Assembly: GCF_001544015.1 (NCBI RefSeq) | Contig: NZ_AP014924.1 | Location: forward strand, 3,534,001 to 3,598,000 | DNA from: Limnochorda pilosa | GTDB lineage: Bacteria > Bacillota > Limnochordia > Limnochordales > Limnochordaceae | DNA: 64,000 bases | Direction of reading: 5' to 3' | Shown: positions 27,652-36,046 of the stretch, in pieces | Numbering within the stretch: the stretch's first letter is position 1 | Layout: every line of letters begins with the position of its first letter | The notes under the pieces: generated by a model | Database searches by the model: none | What the model was told of the DNA's origin: nothing | Seen by the model: only the letters and a program-made list of their open reading frames with translations | Translations under genes and position numbers: made by a program

Positions 27652-28331
27652 TCGCCGCGTACCCAGACGTCCGCCAGGATCGCCTGAAGGTCCAGAGGCA
27701 GGTCCGCGTCCGGCGACCGCAGCGGGAACCGGATGACGGGCAGGGGGTCGGGCAGGGGGATCGGATAAAGCTCGCCCCGGCCCGGGGCGGTCCCGCGCGC
27801 CACCAGGACGAAGCGGTCACCTGGCGGCCACGGGCTCACCAGGGGCATGCGTTCGCCGTTCACCAGCAGGTCCATCTCCACCAGGTTGACCCGGGCAGCG
27901 AGGAGGTCCTCCCGCTTCCGAAGGTACGCGGCACGCCCCTCGTGGTTCGGGCGCTTGTTGTTGGGCGAGAGGAGCTCAACGACCGTCACCAGCTCGCCCG
28001 AGGCGGTTTGGACCCGGAGGTACCGCTCGCGCACCTCTTCCGGGAACGGGAGCAGGGCCGGGATCGGCTCAGCGGTGGGGACCGAGGTCGCATGAGCCTG
28101 GCCTGCCGAGGCAGGGGGGTGCGGGCGCGTCACGCTCGCGTCGGGCCGGTACGCCACAGAGGGTGCTTCCTCCCAGGCCACGTAGACGCGTTCCTCGACC
28201 AGCGTGAGATACCTGGGTCGGAGAAGAGGCGTCAGGTGGTCCGCCAGCGCGACCAGGAAACGGGCGTGGAAGTCCGGCCAGAGGCCTGAAGTCTCCAGGC
28301 GTGGGTCGAGTCGGACGCCAGGGGCGCCCAC
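27609..28331 (-). CDS. DUF4058 family protein
   Basis: The 240-aa soluble protein matches DUF4058 in TLVEERVYVAW, the VELLSPNNKRP motif, a GRAAYLRKREDLLAARVNLV segment, and the IPLPDPLPVIRFPLR and PLDLQAIL end. The function of the family is unknown; it is common in cyanobacteria and other environmental bacteria. The GTG at 28331 is chosen because GGAGG lies eight bases upstream, giving an N-terminus close to the family's. It is shorter than many members (about 250-270 aa). Its 3' end overlaps the TetR fragment. Confidence 0.75.
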   Translation of the reverse strand: MGAPGVRLDPRLETSGLWPDFHARFLVALADHLTPLLRPRYLTLVEERVYVAWEEAPSVAYRPDASVTRPHPPASAGQAHATSVPTAEPIPALLPFPEEVRERYLRVQTASGELVTVVELLSPNNKRPNHEGRAAYLRKREDLLAARVNLVEMDLLVNGERMPLVSPWPPGDRFVLVARGTAPGRGELYPIPLPDPLPVIRFPLRSPDADLPLDLQAILADVWVRGDYALKLDQLARGSP

Positions 28332-28405
28332 GTGGGCCACCTCCTTGCCGCCATGCTAGCCCAACGATGCTCCGGTGGCAAGGCGCCCCGCCGGCGAATC
28401 GGCCG

Positions 28406-29740
28406 CTACGATGTCCGTTTCTCGCCCGCCCGGTACGCCTCGTCCAGCAGCTCCACGGGGTGGCGCACCTGGAGCTCCAGGCCGGCGCGGCGGGCGCCCT
28501 GCTCAAGCTGCATCATGCACCCGGGGTTCCCGGTGGCCACGATTCGGGCGCCGGAGCCCGCCACGTGCGCCACCTTGCGCTGCTGGAGGCGCCTCGACAT
28601 CGCGGGCTCGGTGAGGTTGTAGATGCCGGCGCTGCCGCAGCAGACCTCGCCCTCGGGCAGGTCCACCAGCTCGATCCCCGGGATGGAGGCCAGGACCCGC
28701 CGGGGCTGCTCCCGCACCCCCTGTCCGTGAGCCAGGTGGCACGCGTCGTGGTACGCCACCCGGGCCTGGATACGCCCTTCGGGAGCCTCCAGGGGAAGCT
28801 CGGCCAGGAGCTCGGAGACGTCCTTGACCTTGGCGGCGAAGGCAGCGGCCCGCCCCGCATACGCAGGGTCGTCGGCCAGGAGCTCTCCGTACTCCTTCAG
28901 GGTGGAGCCGCACCCGGCCGCGTTCGCGACCACCACGTCCACGCCCGCCGCCTCGAAGGCGTCCAGGTTGCGACGAGCGAAGGCCTTCGCCTTCTCCCGG
29001 GCGCCCGTGTGCTGGTGGAGGGCGCCGCAGCACCCTTGGGCACGGGGCACGGCCACCGTGCACCCGTTCCGCTGGAGCACCCGCACCGTCGCCTCGTTGA
29101 CGGGCCCGTAGACCACGGACTGGACGCACCCCGCCAGGAGCCCCACCCGCAGCCGCTCGGTGCCCTGGGCCGGGTTCTCCTCGGGGAGCCGGCGCCAGCG
29201 AAAGGCCGGCGGAAGCCGTGGGACGAAGCCGGCCAGGTCTCTCAGGAAGGCCGGAAGCAGGCGCGCCACCTGCGGGACCAGACGCTCAACGGCCCTGAGG
29301 AGTCGGAGCGGCATGAAGGCCCACTCCAGGCGGGACCGGTAGGGGAAGAGCCGATCGCGCATCCAGGCGAGGAGACGCCGGGTGCGAGCGGGGCGCAGGC
29401 CCTTCCCTTCCAGCTCCACCCGGGCCTGCTCCAGGAGGTGGTGGTAGTTCACCCCCGAGGGGCAGGCGGTCTCGCACGCCCGGCACTCCAGGCAGAGGTC
29501 GATGTGGCCCACGGCCTCGGGGGTCCACTCCAGCCGGCCCTCGACCACGGCCCGCATCAGGTGGATCCGGCCTCGGGGCGAGTCGGCCTCCGAACCCAGC
29601 TCCAGGTAGGTGGGGCAGGCCGAGGAGCAGAGCCCGCAGTGGACGCAGGTGAGGAAGGCCGGATCCAGGGCGCCCGGGAGGGCCGGCCCCTTTCGGTCCC
29701 GCACCGCCGTCTGCTCGGCGGTGGAAAGGATGCTCGCCAC
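28406..29740 (-). CDS. glcF: Glycolate oxidase iron-sulfur subunit
   Basis: The 444-aa subunit has two N-terminal 4Fe-4S motifs (CVHCGLCSSACP and CLECRACETACP) and two CCG domains (QGCCGALHQHTG and GEVCCGSAGIYNL) typical of GlcF. It passes electrons from the flavin subunits to the quinone pool. The GTG has GAGGAGGGG seven bases upstream and lies 12 bp after glcE. With RuBisCO in the same window, oxidation of glycolate from photorespiratory phosphoglycolate is a plausible role. Lactate oxidation is an alternative for this family. Confidence 0.88.
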   Translation of the reverse strand: MASILSTAEQTAVRDRKGPALPGALDPAFLTCVHCGLCSSACPTYLELGSEADSPRGRIHLMRAVVEGRLEWTPEAVGHIDLCLECRACETACPSGVNYHHLLEQARVELEGKGLRPARTRRLLAWMRDRLFPYRSRLEWAFMPLRLLRAVERLVPQVARLLPAFLRDLAGFVPRLPPAFRWRRLPEENPAQGTERLRVGLLAGCVQSVVYGPVNEATVRVLQRNGCTVAVPRAQGCCGALHQHTGAREKAKAFARRNLDAFEAAGVDVVVANAAGCGSTLKEYGELLADDPAYAGRAAAFAAKVKDVSELLAELPLEAPEGRIQARVAYHDACHLAHGQGVREQPRRVLASIPGIELVDLPEGEVCCGSAGIYNLTEPAMSRRLQQRKVAHVAGSGARIVATGNPGCMMQLEQGARRAGLELQVRHPVELLDEAYRAGEKRTS

Positions 29741-29752
29741 GATGACCCCTCC

Positions 29753-31195
29753 TCAGAGACCCCCCACGAACCGTCCCGGATTGAGGATCCGGCGGGGATC
29801 GAGCTTCTCTTTGAGCGCGCGCATCAGGGGAAGGGTGGCGGGGGGTGGGTCCCAGATCGGCAGGGCCTGCCGCACCGGAGGCGGGCCGTGGCGAAGCACC
29901 ATGCTGCCGCCTAGCCGGGCCGCCTCCTCCAGGAGCGCCCGCCCTGCCGCCTCCAGGGCGGGGGGCGGGCCGGCCACGTGCAGGGCCACCCCCCCGTTCC
30001 CCGCGTGGGTGTAGGCCGCGAACCGGGCGTTTTCCCTCTCCGTGACGTCACGGGCGAACGCGAGGAACCCGGCCACCTGGTCGCTCATGAGGGAGGCGTA
30101 AAACACGGCTCTCCCGTCGCCCGTGGCCCCGGCGAGCGGAAGCCGGTGCCCTGCGAGCAACGCCTCGTGCACGGCCTCCCACGGCGGGTCGGTGGGCCGG
30201 AAGAGCACCTCCCGAAGGTCGCGCGGAAGAGCGGCAGGCCCCCGCCCTCCAGCCGCGCCCTCGAGAGGCTCCATCTCCGCCGTGCGCAAGGGCTCGAGCA
30301 GCCGCCGGACCTCCTGGTGCTGCCACGCGGTCCGTCCCTCGGTCCCTTCGAAGCCCGCCAGGAGCCACGGCAGGTTGATCCGGGGGTCGTCCGCCGCAAG
30401 GCCCAGCGCCTCTACCACGAGCCGCGCCGGGCCGCCGTCGTCCTTGGATGCTGAAGGCTCCGTTTCCAAATGGAGTTTCCGGCCGTCGCGCCCGCCGATC
30501 CAGAAGGCCTCCAGGAACGCCGGCTCCACCGGCGAGTCCATGATACGGGCCACAGCGGCCTCCAACGCCCGAGGACCCGGCAGCGGCACCGCGGCCACCC
30601 GCCGGGACGGGGCCACCGGCCGGGTCTTGAAGGTGACCTCGGTGATCACGCCCAGGGTTCCCAGGCTGCCCACATAGACCTTGCTCAGCTCGTACCCGCT
30701 CACGTTCTTGACCACCCGGCCTCCCGCCCGGGTGATGGTGCCGTCGGGGCGCACCACCTGGACGCCCAGCACCCAGTCGCGCAGGCGCCCGTAGGCGAAG
30801 CGCCGGGGACCCGAGAGCCCCACCGCCGTCATCCCGCCCACGGTGGCCTCAGGCAAAACCGGGGGATCGAAAGGCAGCTCGTGACCCGCCTGCCCCAGCC
30901 GCGCCGCCAGGTCGCCCCAGCGCACCCCCGCCTGGACCGTAACCGTCATGTCTTCGGGACGGTGTTCCACCACCCGGTCCAGGCGGGTCAGATCCACCAC
31001 CCGGGCCGGCGCGGGGAGGATGGCGTGGCCCAGCACCATCTGGGTTCCGCCGCCCCACGGCCGTACCGATGCCCCTGCCTCCCACGCGCCCCGCAGCGCC
31101 TCCGACACCTCTTCCACGGATCGGGGGTGCAGCACGCAACCCGGCTCGCCCTCGCCCAGGCCGGGGAGCGTAAAGGTTGCCGTCGCTTCCGCCAT
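29753..31195 (-). CDS. glcE: Glycolate oxidase FAD-binding subunit
   Basis: The 480-aa FAD-linked oxidase of the PCMH type carries VRPWGGGTQMVLG, VGGMTAVGLSGPRRFAYG and a VVKNVSGYELSKVYVGSLG FAD-contacting stretch, and it ends ILNPGRF. It is longer than typical GlcE (about 350 aa) through an expanded C-terminal half. The ATG at 31195 has GGAGG seven bases upstream. It is the second gene of the glcD-glcE-glcF operon, all minus strand and tightly spaced. Confidence 0.83.
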   Translation of the reverse strand: MAEATATFTLPGLGEGEPGCVLHPRSVEEVSEALRGAWEAGASVRPWGGGTQMVLGHAILPAPARVVDLTRLDRVVEHRPEDMTVTVQAGVRWGDLAARLGQAGHELPFDPPVLPEATVGGMTAVGLSGPRRFAYGRLRDWVLGVQVVRPDGTITRAGGRVVKNVSGYELSKVYVGSLGTLGVITEVTFKTRPVAPSRRVAAVPLPGPRALEAAVARIMDSPVEPAFLEAFWIGGRDGRKLHLETEPSASKDDGGPARLVVEALGLAADDPRINLPWLLAGFEGTEGRTAWQHQEVRRLLEPLRTAEMEPLEGAAGGRGPAALPRDLREVLFRPTDPPWEAVHEALLAGHRLPLAGATGDGRAVFYASLMSDQVAGFLAFARDVTERENARFAAYTHAGNGGVALHVAGPPPALEAAGRALLEEAARLGGSMVLRHGPPPVRQALPIWDPPPATLPLMRALKEKLDPRRILNPGRFVGGL

Positions 31196-31275
31196 GGGTG
31201 TGCCTCCTGTCCGTACAGGACCAGCCCCGCCGCCGTCCCGCTTCCCCAACGCGCCTCACTCGCCCGCGCCCTGCT

Positions 31276-32703
31276 TCAGGCCGGCGCCGCCGCCCGGGGC
31301 CGGCGCACCTCGACGCACGAGCGGGCCGAGGGGAAGATCTTCCCCGGATTGCAGCGGCTGTCCGGGTTGAAGACGTCGTGGACGTCGAGCATCACCTGCA
31401 GGTCGTCCTCGCTGAAGAGCCGTCCCAGGTGGCTCTTCTTCTCGATGCCGACCCCGTGCTCGCCGGTGAGCGCGCCCCCGAGCTCGATGCACGCCTCGAG
31501 CAGCTCGTCGCTTGCGGCCAGGACCCGCTCCACCTGCTCCGGGTCCCGCTCGTCGTAGAGGAGCAGCGGGTGGATGTTCCCGTCGCCCGCGTGGAAGACG
31601 TTCGCGATGCGGATCCCGTGACGCCGGCCCACTTCTTCCGCCCTGGCCATGATCTCGGGCAGGCGGCTGCGGGGCACCACCCCGTCCTGGGTGACGTAGC
31701 TGGGGCTGAGGCGCCCGACGGCCCCGAAGGCCTTCTTGCGGCTGGCCCAGAGCTTCGCCCGCTCACGGGCATCCCGAGCGGTTCGAACCTCCCGCGCGCC
31801 GTGCTCCCGGAAGACCGCCTCCACCCGCTCGCCTTCCTCGGGAAGGCCTTCGGCGGGGCCGTCCAGCTCCACGATCAGCACCGCCCCCGCATCCAGGGGG
31901 AAGCCGAAGCGGAAGGCGGCCTCCACGGCCTGGATCACCAGGTGGTCCATCATCTCCAGGGCGGCCGGGATGATTCCCCGGGAAATGATCCCCGAGACGC
32001 AGCGGGTCGCGTCCTCGACGCTCTCGAAGACGGCCAGGTACGTCTTCCACGCCTGGGGGTTCCGGGTGAGACGGACCGTCGCCTCGGTGACGATCCCGAG
32101 GGTGCCCTCGCTCCCCGTGATCAGCCCCACCAGGTCGTAGCCGGGCGGATCCTCCTGAGGCCCACCCAGCTCCACCACCTCACCCGAGGGAAGGACCACC
32201 TTCAGACCCAGCACGTGGTTGACGGTGACGCCGTACTTGAGCGTATGGGGCCCGCCCGAGTTCTCGGCCACGTTGCCGCCGATGGTGCAGGCGCCCTGGC
32301 TGGAGGGGTCCGGCGCGTAGTGATACCCTTGCTGCTCCACGGCCTGGCTCAGGTGCAGGTTCACCACCCCCGCCTGCACCACCGCCCGCCGGTTGCGCAG
32401 GTCCACCCGCAGGATGCGGCGCATGCGGGCCAGGGAGATCTGGACCACGCCCGGCTCCGAGAAGGTGCCCCCCGACAGGCTGGTCCCGGCACCCCGGGGC
32501 ACGAAGGGGACGCCGCGGTCCTTGAGGAGCCGCACGATGGAGGCCACCTCCTCGGTGGTCTCGGGCAGCACCACCAGCTCGGGCTGGTTGCGGTAAAGGG
32601 TGAGGCCGTCGCATTCGTAGACCAGGAGCTCCTCGGGGCTTGCGAGCACCCGTTCGGTTCCCAGCAGTGCCCGCATGCGCTTGACAAGCTCAGAATCGAT
32701 CAT
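31276..32703 (-). CDS. glcD: Glycolate oxidase FAD-linked catalytic subunit
   Basis: The 475-aa subunit has the PCMH FAD domain (FVPRGAGTSLSGGT, CTIGGNVAENSGGP, GLITGSEGTLGIVTE) and the FAD-oxidase C-domain with VFHAGDGNIHPLL and GEHGVGIEKK. It oxidises glycolate (or D-lactate) to glyoxylate (pyruvate). The ATG at 32703 follows GGGGGTGGAGG. It is first in the operon; the divergent asnB gene starts 237 bp away, so promoters for both must lie between. No clear promoter boxes were picked out. Confidence 0.88.
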   Translation of the reverse strand: MIDSELVKRMRALLGTERVLASPEELLVYECDGLTLYRNQPELVVLPETTEEVASIVRLLKDRGVPFVPRGAGTSLSGGTFSEPGVVQISLARMRRILRVDLRNRRAVVQAGVVNLHLSQAVEQQGYHYAPDPSSQGACTIGGNVAENSGGPHTLKYGVTVNHVLGLKVVLPSGEVVELGGPQEDPPGYDLVGLITGSEGTLGIVTEATVRLTRNPQAWKTYLAVFESVEDATRCVSGIISRGIIPAALEMMDHLVIQAVEAAFRFGFPLDAGAVLIVELDGPAEGLPEEGERVEAVFREHGAREVRTARDARERAKLWASRKKAFGAVGRLSPSYVTQDGVVPRSRLPEIMARAEEVGRRHGIRIANVFHAGDGNIHPLLLYDERDPEQVERVLAASDELLEACIELGGALTGEHGVGIEKKSHLGRLFSEDDLQVMLDVHDVFNPDSRCNPGKIFPSARSCVEVRRPRAAAPA

Positions 32704-32940
32704 GCCTCCACCCCCTCGGCTACCCCACCAGGCACCGGCGAGACCGGCGATGCCCCGCGGTCCGGCCTTGCTCCACATCCTTCACGGTATTGGAGAGCAT
32801 TTCGCCATCGATACGGGTGATGCCTTTCGGAACCTTCCTGTTTCGGCCCCCCCCGGCCCGCGGTTCGGGGAGGGGAGTCACACCCGGGTCCCGGGCGGCG
32901 TACCGTGCCAGCGGAGTCCTGGGGAAGGCGGTGGCGAGAC

Positions 32941-34782
32941 GTGTGCGGGATTGCCGGCTGGGTCCAGTGGGATGCGGACCTCACCCGGGAGGCGGCCACC
33001 CTCGAGGCCATGTGCGAGCCCCTGAGCTGCCGGGGACCTGACGACAAGGGCGCCTGGCTCTCGCCCCACGCGGCCGTGGGCCATCGCCGGCTGGTGGTGG
33101 TGGATCCGGCCGGGGGCGCCCAGCCCATGACCCTCCGGCGGGAGGGGCAGACCCTGGTGCTCACCTACAACGGCGAGCTGTACAACACCGCTGAGCTGCG
33201 GGCCGAGCTGGAAGCCCGGGGCCACGCCTTCCGGGGCCATTCGGACACAGAGGTGCTCCTGGCGGCCTACGCCGAGTGGGGCCCCGACTGCCTCCCCCGG
33301 CTGAACGGCATCTTCGCCTTCGGCGTCTGGGACGAGGCCCGCCAGCACCTTTTCCTGGCCAGGGACCGCCTGGGGGTCAAGCCCCTTTTCTTCGCCGAGC
33401 GTCCGGGCCTCTTCCTCTTCGCTTCGGAGCTGAAGGCGCTCCTGGCCCACCCGGTCGTGGAACCGGTGGTGGACCGGGAAGGTCTGGCGGAGGTGCTGGT
33501 GATGGGGCCAGCACGGACCCCCGGCCACGGGGTCTTCCGCGGGGTGGCCGAGCTGAAGCCGGGTTGCTGGCTCGCCCTCGACCAGGACGGCCTCCGGACC
33601 GGTACCTACTGGCGCCTGGAGAGCCGGCCCCACCCCCACGACCTGGAGACCACCGCCCGGCGGGTGCACGACCTGCTGGAAGACACGGTGCAACGCCAGC
33701 TCGTCTCCGACGTTCCCGTCTGCACCCTGCTCTCGGGGGGTCTGGACTCCAGTGCCCTCACCGCCTTCGCCGCAGCGGCGTACCGCCGGGAGGGGCGGGC
33801 CCTGCGCACCTTCTCCGTCGACTACGTGGGGAACGACCGCCACTTCCACCCGGACGACTTCCAGCCCACGCCCGACGCGCCCTGGGTGCGCCGGGTCTCC
33901 GGGTTCCTGGGAACGGATCACCGGGAGGTGCTGATCGACACGGCTCGCCTGGTGGACGCCCTCACGGCCGCCGTCCGGGCCCGCGACCTCCCCGGCATGG
34001 CCGACGTGGACGCCTCCCTGTACCTCTTCTCGCGGGAGATCAAGCGGGAGGCGACCGTCGCCCTCTCGGGCGAGTGCGCCGACGAGGTCTTCGGGGGCTA
34101 TCCCTGGTTTCGCCGGGAGGAAGACATCCGTTCGGACACCTTCCCATGGGCCCGCCGGCTCGAGACCCGCCTGCGCCTCCTGGCGCCAGAGGTGGTGGCC
34201 GAGCTGAAACCCCAGGCGTACCTGGAGCGCCGGTACCGGGAGGCCCTGACGGAGGTTCCCCGCCTGCCCGGAGAGGAGCCCGGTGAGGCCCGCATGCGGG
34301 AGATCATGTACCTGACCCTCACGCGCTGGATGCCCGTGCTGCTGGACCGCAAGGACCGCATGAGCATGGCGGTGGGCCTGGAGGTTCGGGTCCCCTACTG
34401 CGACCACCGGCTGGTGGAGTACGTCTGGAACATCCCCTGGTCCATGAAGAGGGCCGGAGGCGTGGAGAAGGGGATCCTGCGGCGGGCCTTGCGCGGGGTG
34501 CTGCCCCCGGACGTCCTCGAGCGGCGCAAGAGCCCCTACCCCAAGACCCACAACCCCGACTACCTGGAGGCCGTTCGGGGCTGGCTCCTGGACGTCCTGG
34601 CCGACCCGGGCGCCCCCATCCTGGCCCTGATCGACCGGAAGGCCGTCACCGGCCTGGCCCGGGACGACACCCCCGACCTGGACGTCCCCTTCTTCGGCCA
34701 GCTCATGCGCCTGCCCCAGCTCTTCGCCTACCTGGTACAGGTGGATTCGTGGATGCGGGAGTACCGGGTCACCCTGGCGTGA
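32941..34782 (+). CDS. asnB: Asparagine synthetase, glutamine-hydrolysing
   Basis: The 613-aa enzyme begins GTG-TGC, placing the catalytic cysteine at residue 2 (CGIAGW) as class II glutamine amidotransferases need after Met removal; this fixes the start 12 codons into the longer frame. The amidotransferase domain shows CRGPDDKG and YNGELYN. The synthetase domain has the ATP-binding SGGLDSSALT, SGECADEVFGGYPWF and the LDRKDRMSMAVGLEVRVP stretch. It makes asparagine from aspartate, glutamine and ATP. Related AsnB-like enzymes act in secondary metabolism, but the isolated gene suggests a housekeeping role. Confidence 0.88.
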   Translation: MCGIAGWVQWDADLTREAATLEAMCEPLSCRGPDDKGAWLSPHAAVGHRRLVVVDPAGGAQPMTLRREGQTLVLTYNGELYNTAELRAELEARGHAFRGHSDTEVLLAAYAEWGPDCLPRLNGIFAFGVWDEARQHLFLARDRLGVKPLFFAERPGLFLFASELKALLAHPVVEPVVDREGLAEVLVMGPARTPGHGVFRGVAELKPGCWLALDQDGLRTGTYWRLESRPHPHDLETTARRVHDLLEDTVQRQLVSDVPVCTLLSGGLDSSALTAFAAAAYRREGRALRTFSVDYVGNDRHFHPDDFQPTPDAPWVRRVSGFLGTDHREVLIDTARLVDALTAAVRARDLPGMADVDASLYLFSREIKREATVALSGECADEVFGGYPWFRREEDIRSDTFPWARRLETRLRLLAPEVVAELKPQAYLERRYREALTEVPRLPGEEPGEARMREIMYLTLTRWMPVLLDRKDRMSMAVGLEVRVPYCDHRLVEYVWNIPWSMKRAGGVEKGILRRALRGVLPPDVLERRKSPYPKTHNPDYLEAVRGWLLDVLADPGAPILALIDRKAVTGLARDDTPDLDVPFFGQLMRLPQLFAYLVQVDSWMREYRVTLA

Positions 34783-34819
34783 TGCCCCGCGTGACGGGTC
34801 GAGCGCAGCCCCATGAGCC

Positions 34820-35929
34820 CTATGGGCGGCTTGCGGGGCCCTCCGGCGACGCAGGACCCTCCGGCATCCCGTTGGGCGTCACGGGGCCGACGATCCTCTG
34901 CTCCAGGTGGACGAAGAGATCCAGCTCCGCGGCCTGAGCGCGACCGTTCCACACCCGGACGACAGGTCGCGCGGGAGCCTTCTCGTTCAACCGGACCACC
35001 AGGGCCGTCTCACCCGTGTTCAGCTGGACGAGCGTCCCTACAGGGTAGGGTGCGACCCGTGCCAAGAAAGTGCGGACCACGTCGGCATCGAACGCCTGGC
35101 CCGCTCCCTCGTGAACGAAGGCCACGGCCTCGTGAGCGGGCCACGCGGGCCGGTACGGGCGCTGGCTGGTGAGTGCGTCGAAGACGTCGGCGACGGCCGT
35201 CAGGCGGGCGAAGCGGTGGATCTCCTCGCCGCTCAGGCGCCGGGGATAGCCCGAACCGTCCCACCGCTCATGGTGCTGGTAGGCCACGTGGGCGGCCCGG
35301 ATGTCCAGATCCCGGTGCTGCCGCAGGATCTCGAAGCCGTGGGTGGTGTGCTGCTCCATGGTTTGCCGCTCTTCCGGCGTCAGGGCCCCCTGTTTGCGGA
35401 GCACGGCCTGAGGTACCTGCACCTTCCCGACGTCGTGGAGCATGGCGCCCATCCCGAGCACCTTGAGCTCCCGCTGATCGAGGCCGCTGTGGATGCCGAG
35501 CAGTACCGAGGTGGCGCAGACACGCACCGAGTGATGAAACAGGTACTCCTGCTCGTCCCGGATGGCCCGGATGGCACCCAGCTGGAGCACCACGGAACCG
35601 TTGGCCAGGACCTCGTCCAGCACCTGGTTGACCGCGGCCGCCACAGGCCGCAGGTCCACCGCGTAGCCCCGCTTCAGACGGTTCACGTACGTTCGTACCG
35701 CGAGGGATGCCTGCCGGCGGGTCTCCTCCGACAGGAGATCGGGGATCTCCTCCCCATCGGGCTCATCCGGCTCGCGTACGTAGACGGCCTCGAACCCGAG
35801 TTCGGCCAGGCGGCGAAGCAGACGCTCGCTCAGGGAGATACCGTCCCTGAGGAGCGTCCGTTCGTCGAGGTAAAGGCTTCGACCGAGAACAGCCCCCGGT
35901 CGGACGGCCCCCAGCGGCACGAGCTGCAC
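34820..35929 (-). CDS. HD-GYP domain phosphodiesterase (c-di-GMP type)
   Basis: The 369-aa protein has an N-terminal DUF3391-like stretch (VPLGAVRPGAVLGRSL), then an HD-GYP domain: HSVRVC, MLHDVGKVQVP, HTTHGFEIL, HHERWDGSGYP and VADVFDALTSQRPYRP. The signature HD, HH and GYP residues are all present, so hydrolysis of cyclic di-GMP is expected. A 60-residue C-terminal extension of unknown role follows. The GTG at 35929 is preferred to 35959 because GGAAGGGG precedes it and the family N-terminus starts there. It is convergent with asnB. Confidence 0.85.
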   Translation of the reverse strand: MQLVPLGAVRPGAVLGRSLYLDERTLLRDGISLSERLLRRLAELGFEAVYVREPDEPDGEEIPDLLSEETRRQASLAVRTYVNRLKRGYAVDLRPVAAAVNQVLDEVLANGSVVLQLGAIRAIRDEQEYLFHHSVRVCATSVLLGIHSGLDQRELKVLGMGAMLHDVGKVQVPQAVLRKQGALTPEERQTMEQHTTHGFEILRQHRDLDIRAAHVAYQHHERWDGSGYPRRLSGEEIHRFARLTAVADVFDALTSQRPYRPAWPAHEAVAFVHEGAGQAFDADVVRTFLARVAPYPVGTLVQLNTGETALVVRLNEKAPARPVVRVWNGRAQAAELDLFVHLEQRIVGPVTPNGMPEGPASPEGPASRP

Positions 35930-36046
35930 GCGCGGTCCCCTTCCCCCAGGCGTCCACACTCTCCCCTTCGGACGAAGGGGCTGGAAGCTTGAGGAAGGAC
36001 CCCGGGCGGAGCGGCTGATGCCTGCGTCCGGGCGACACGAAGCCGT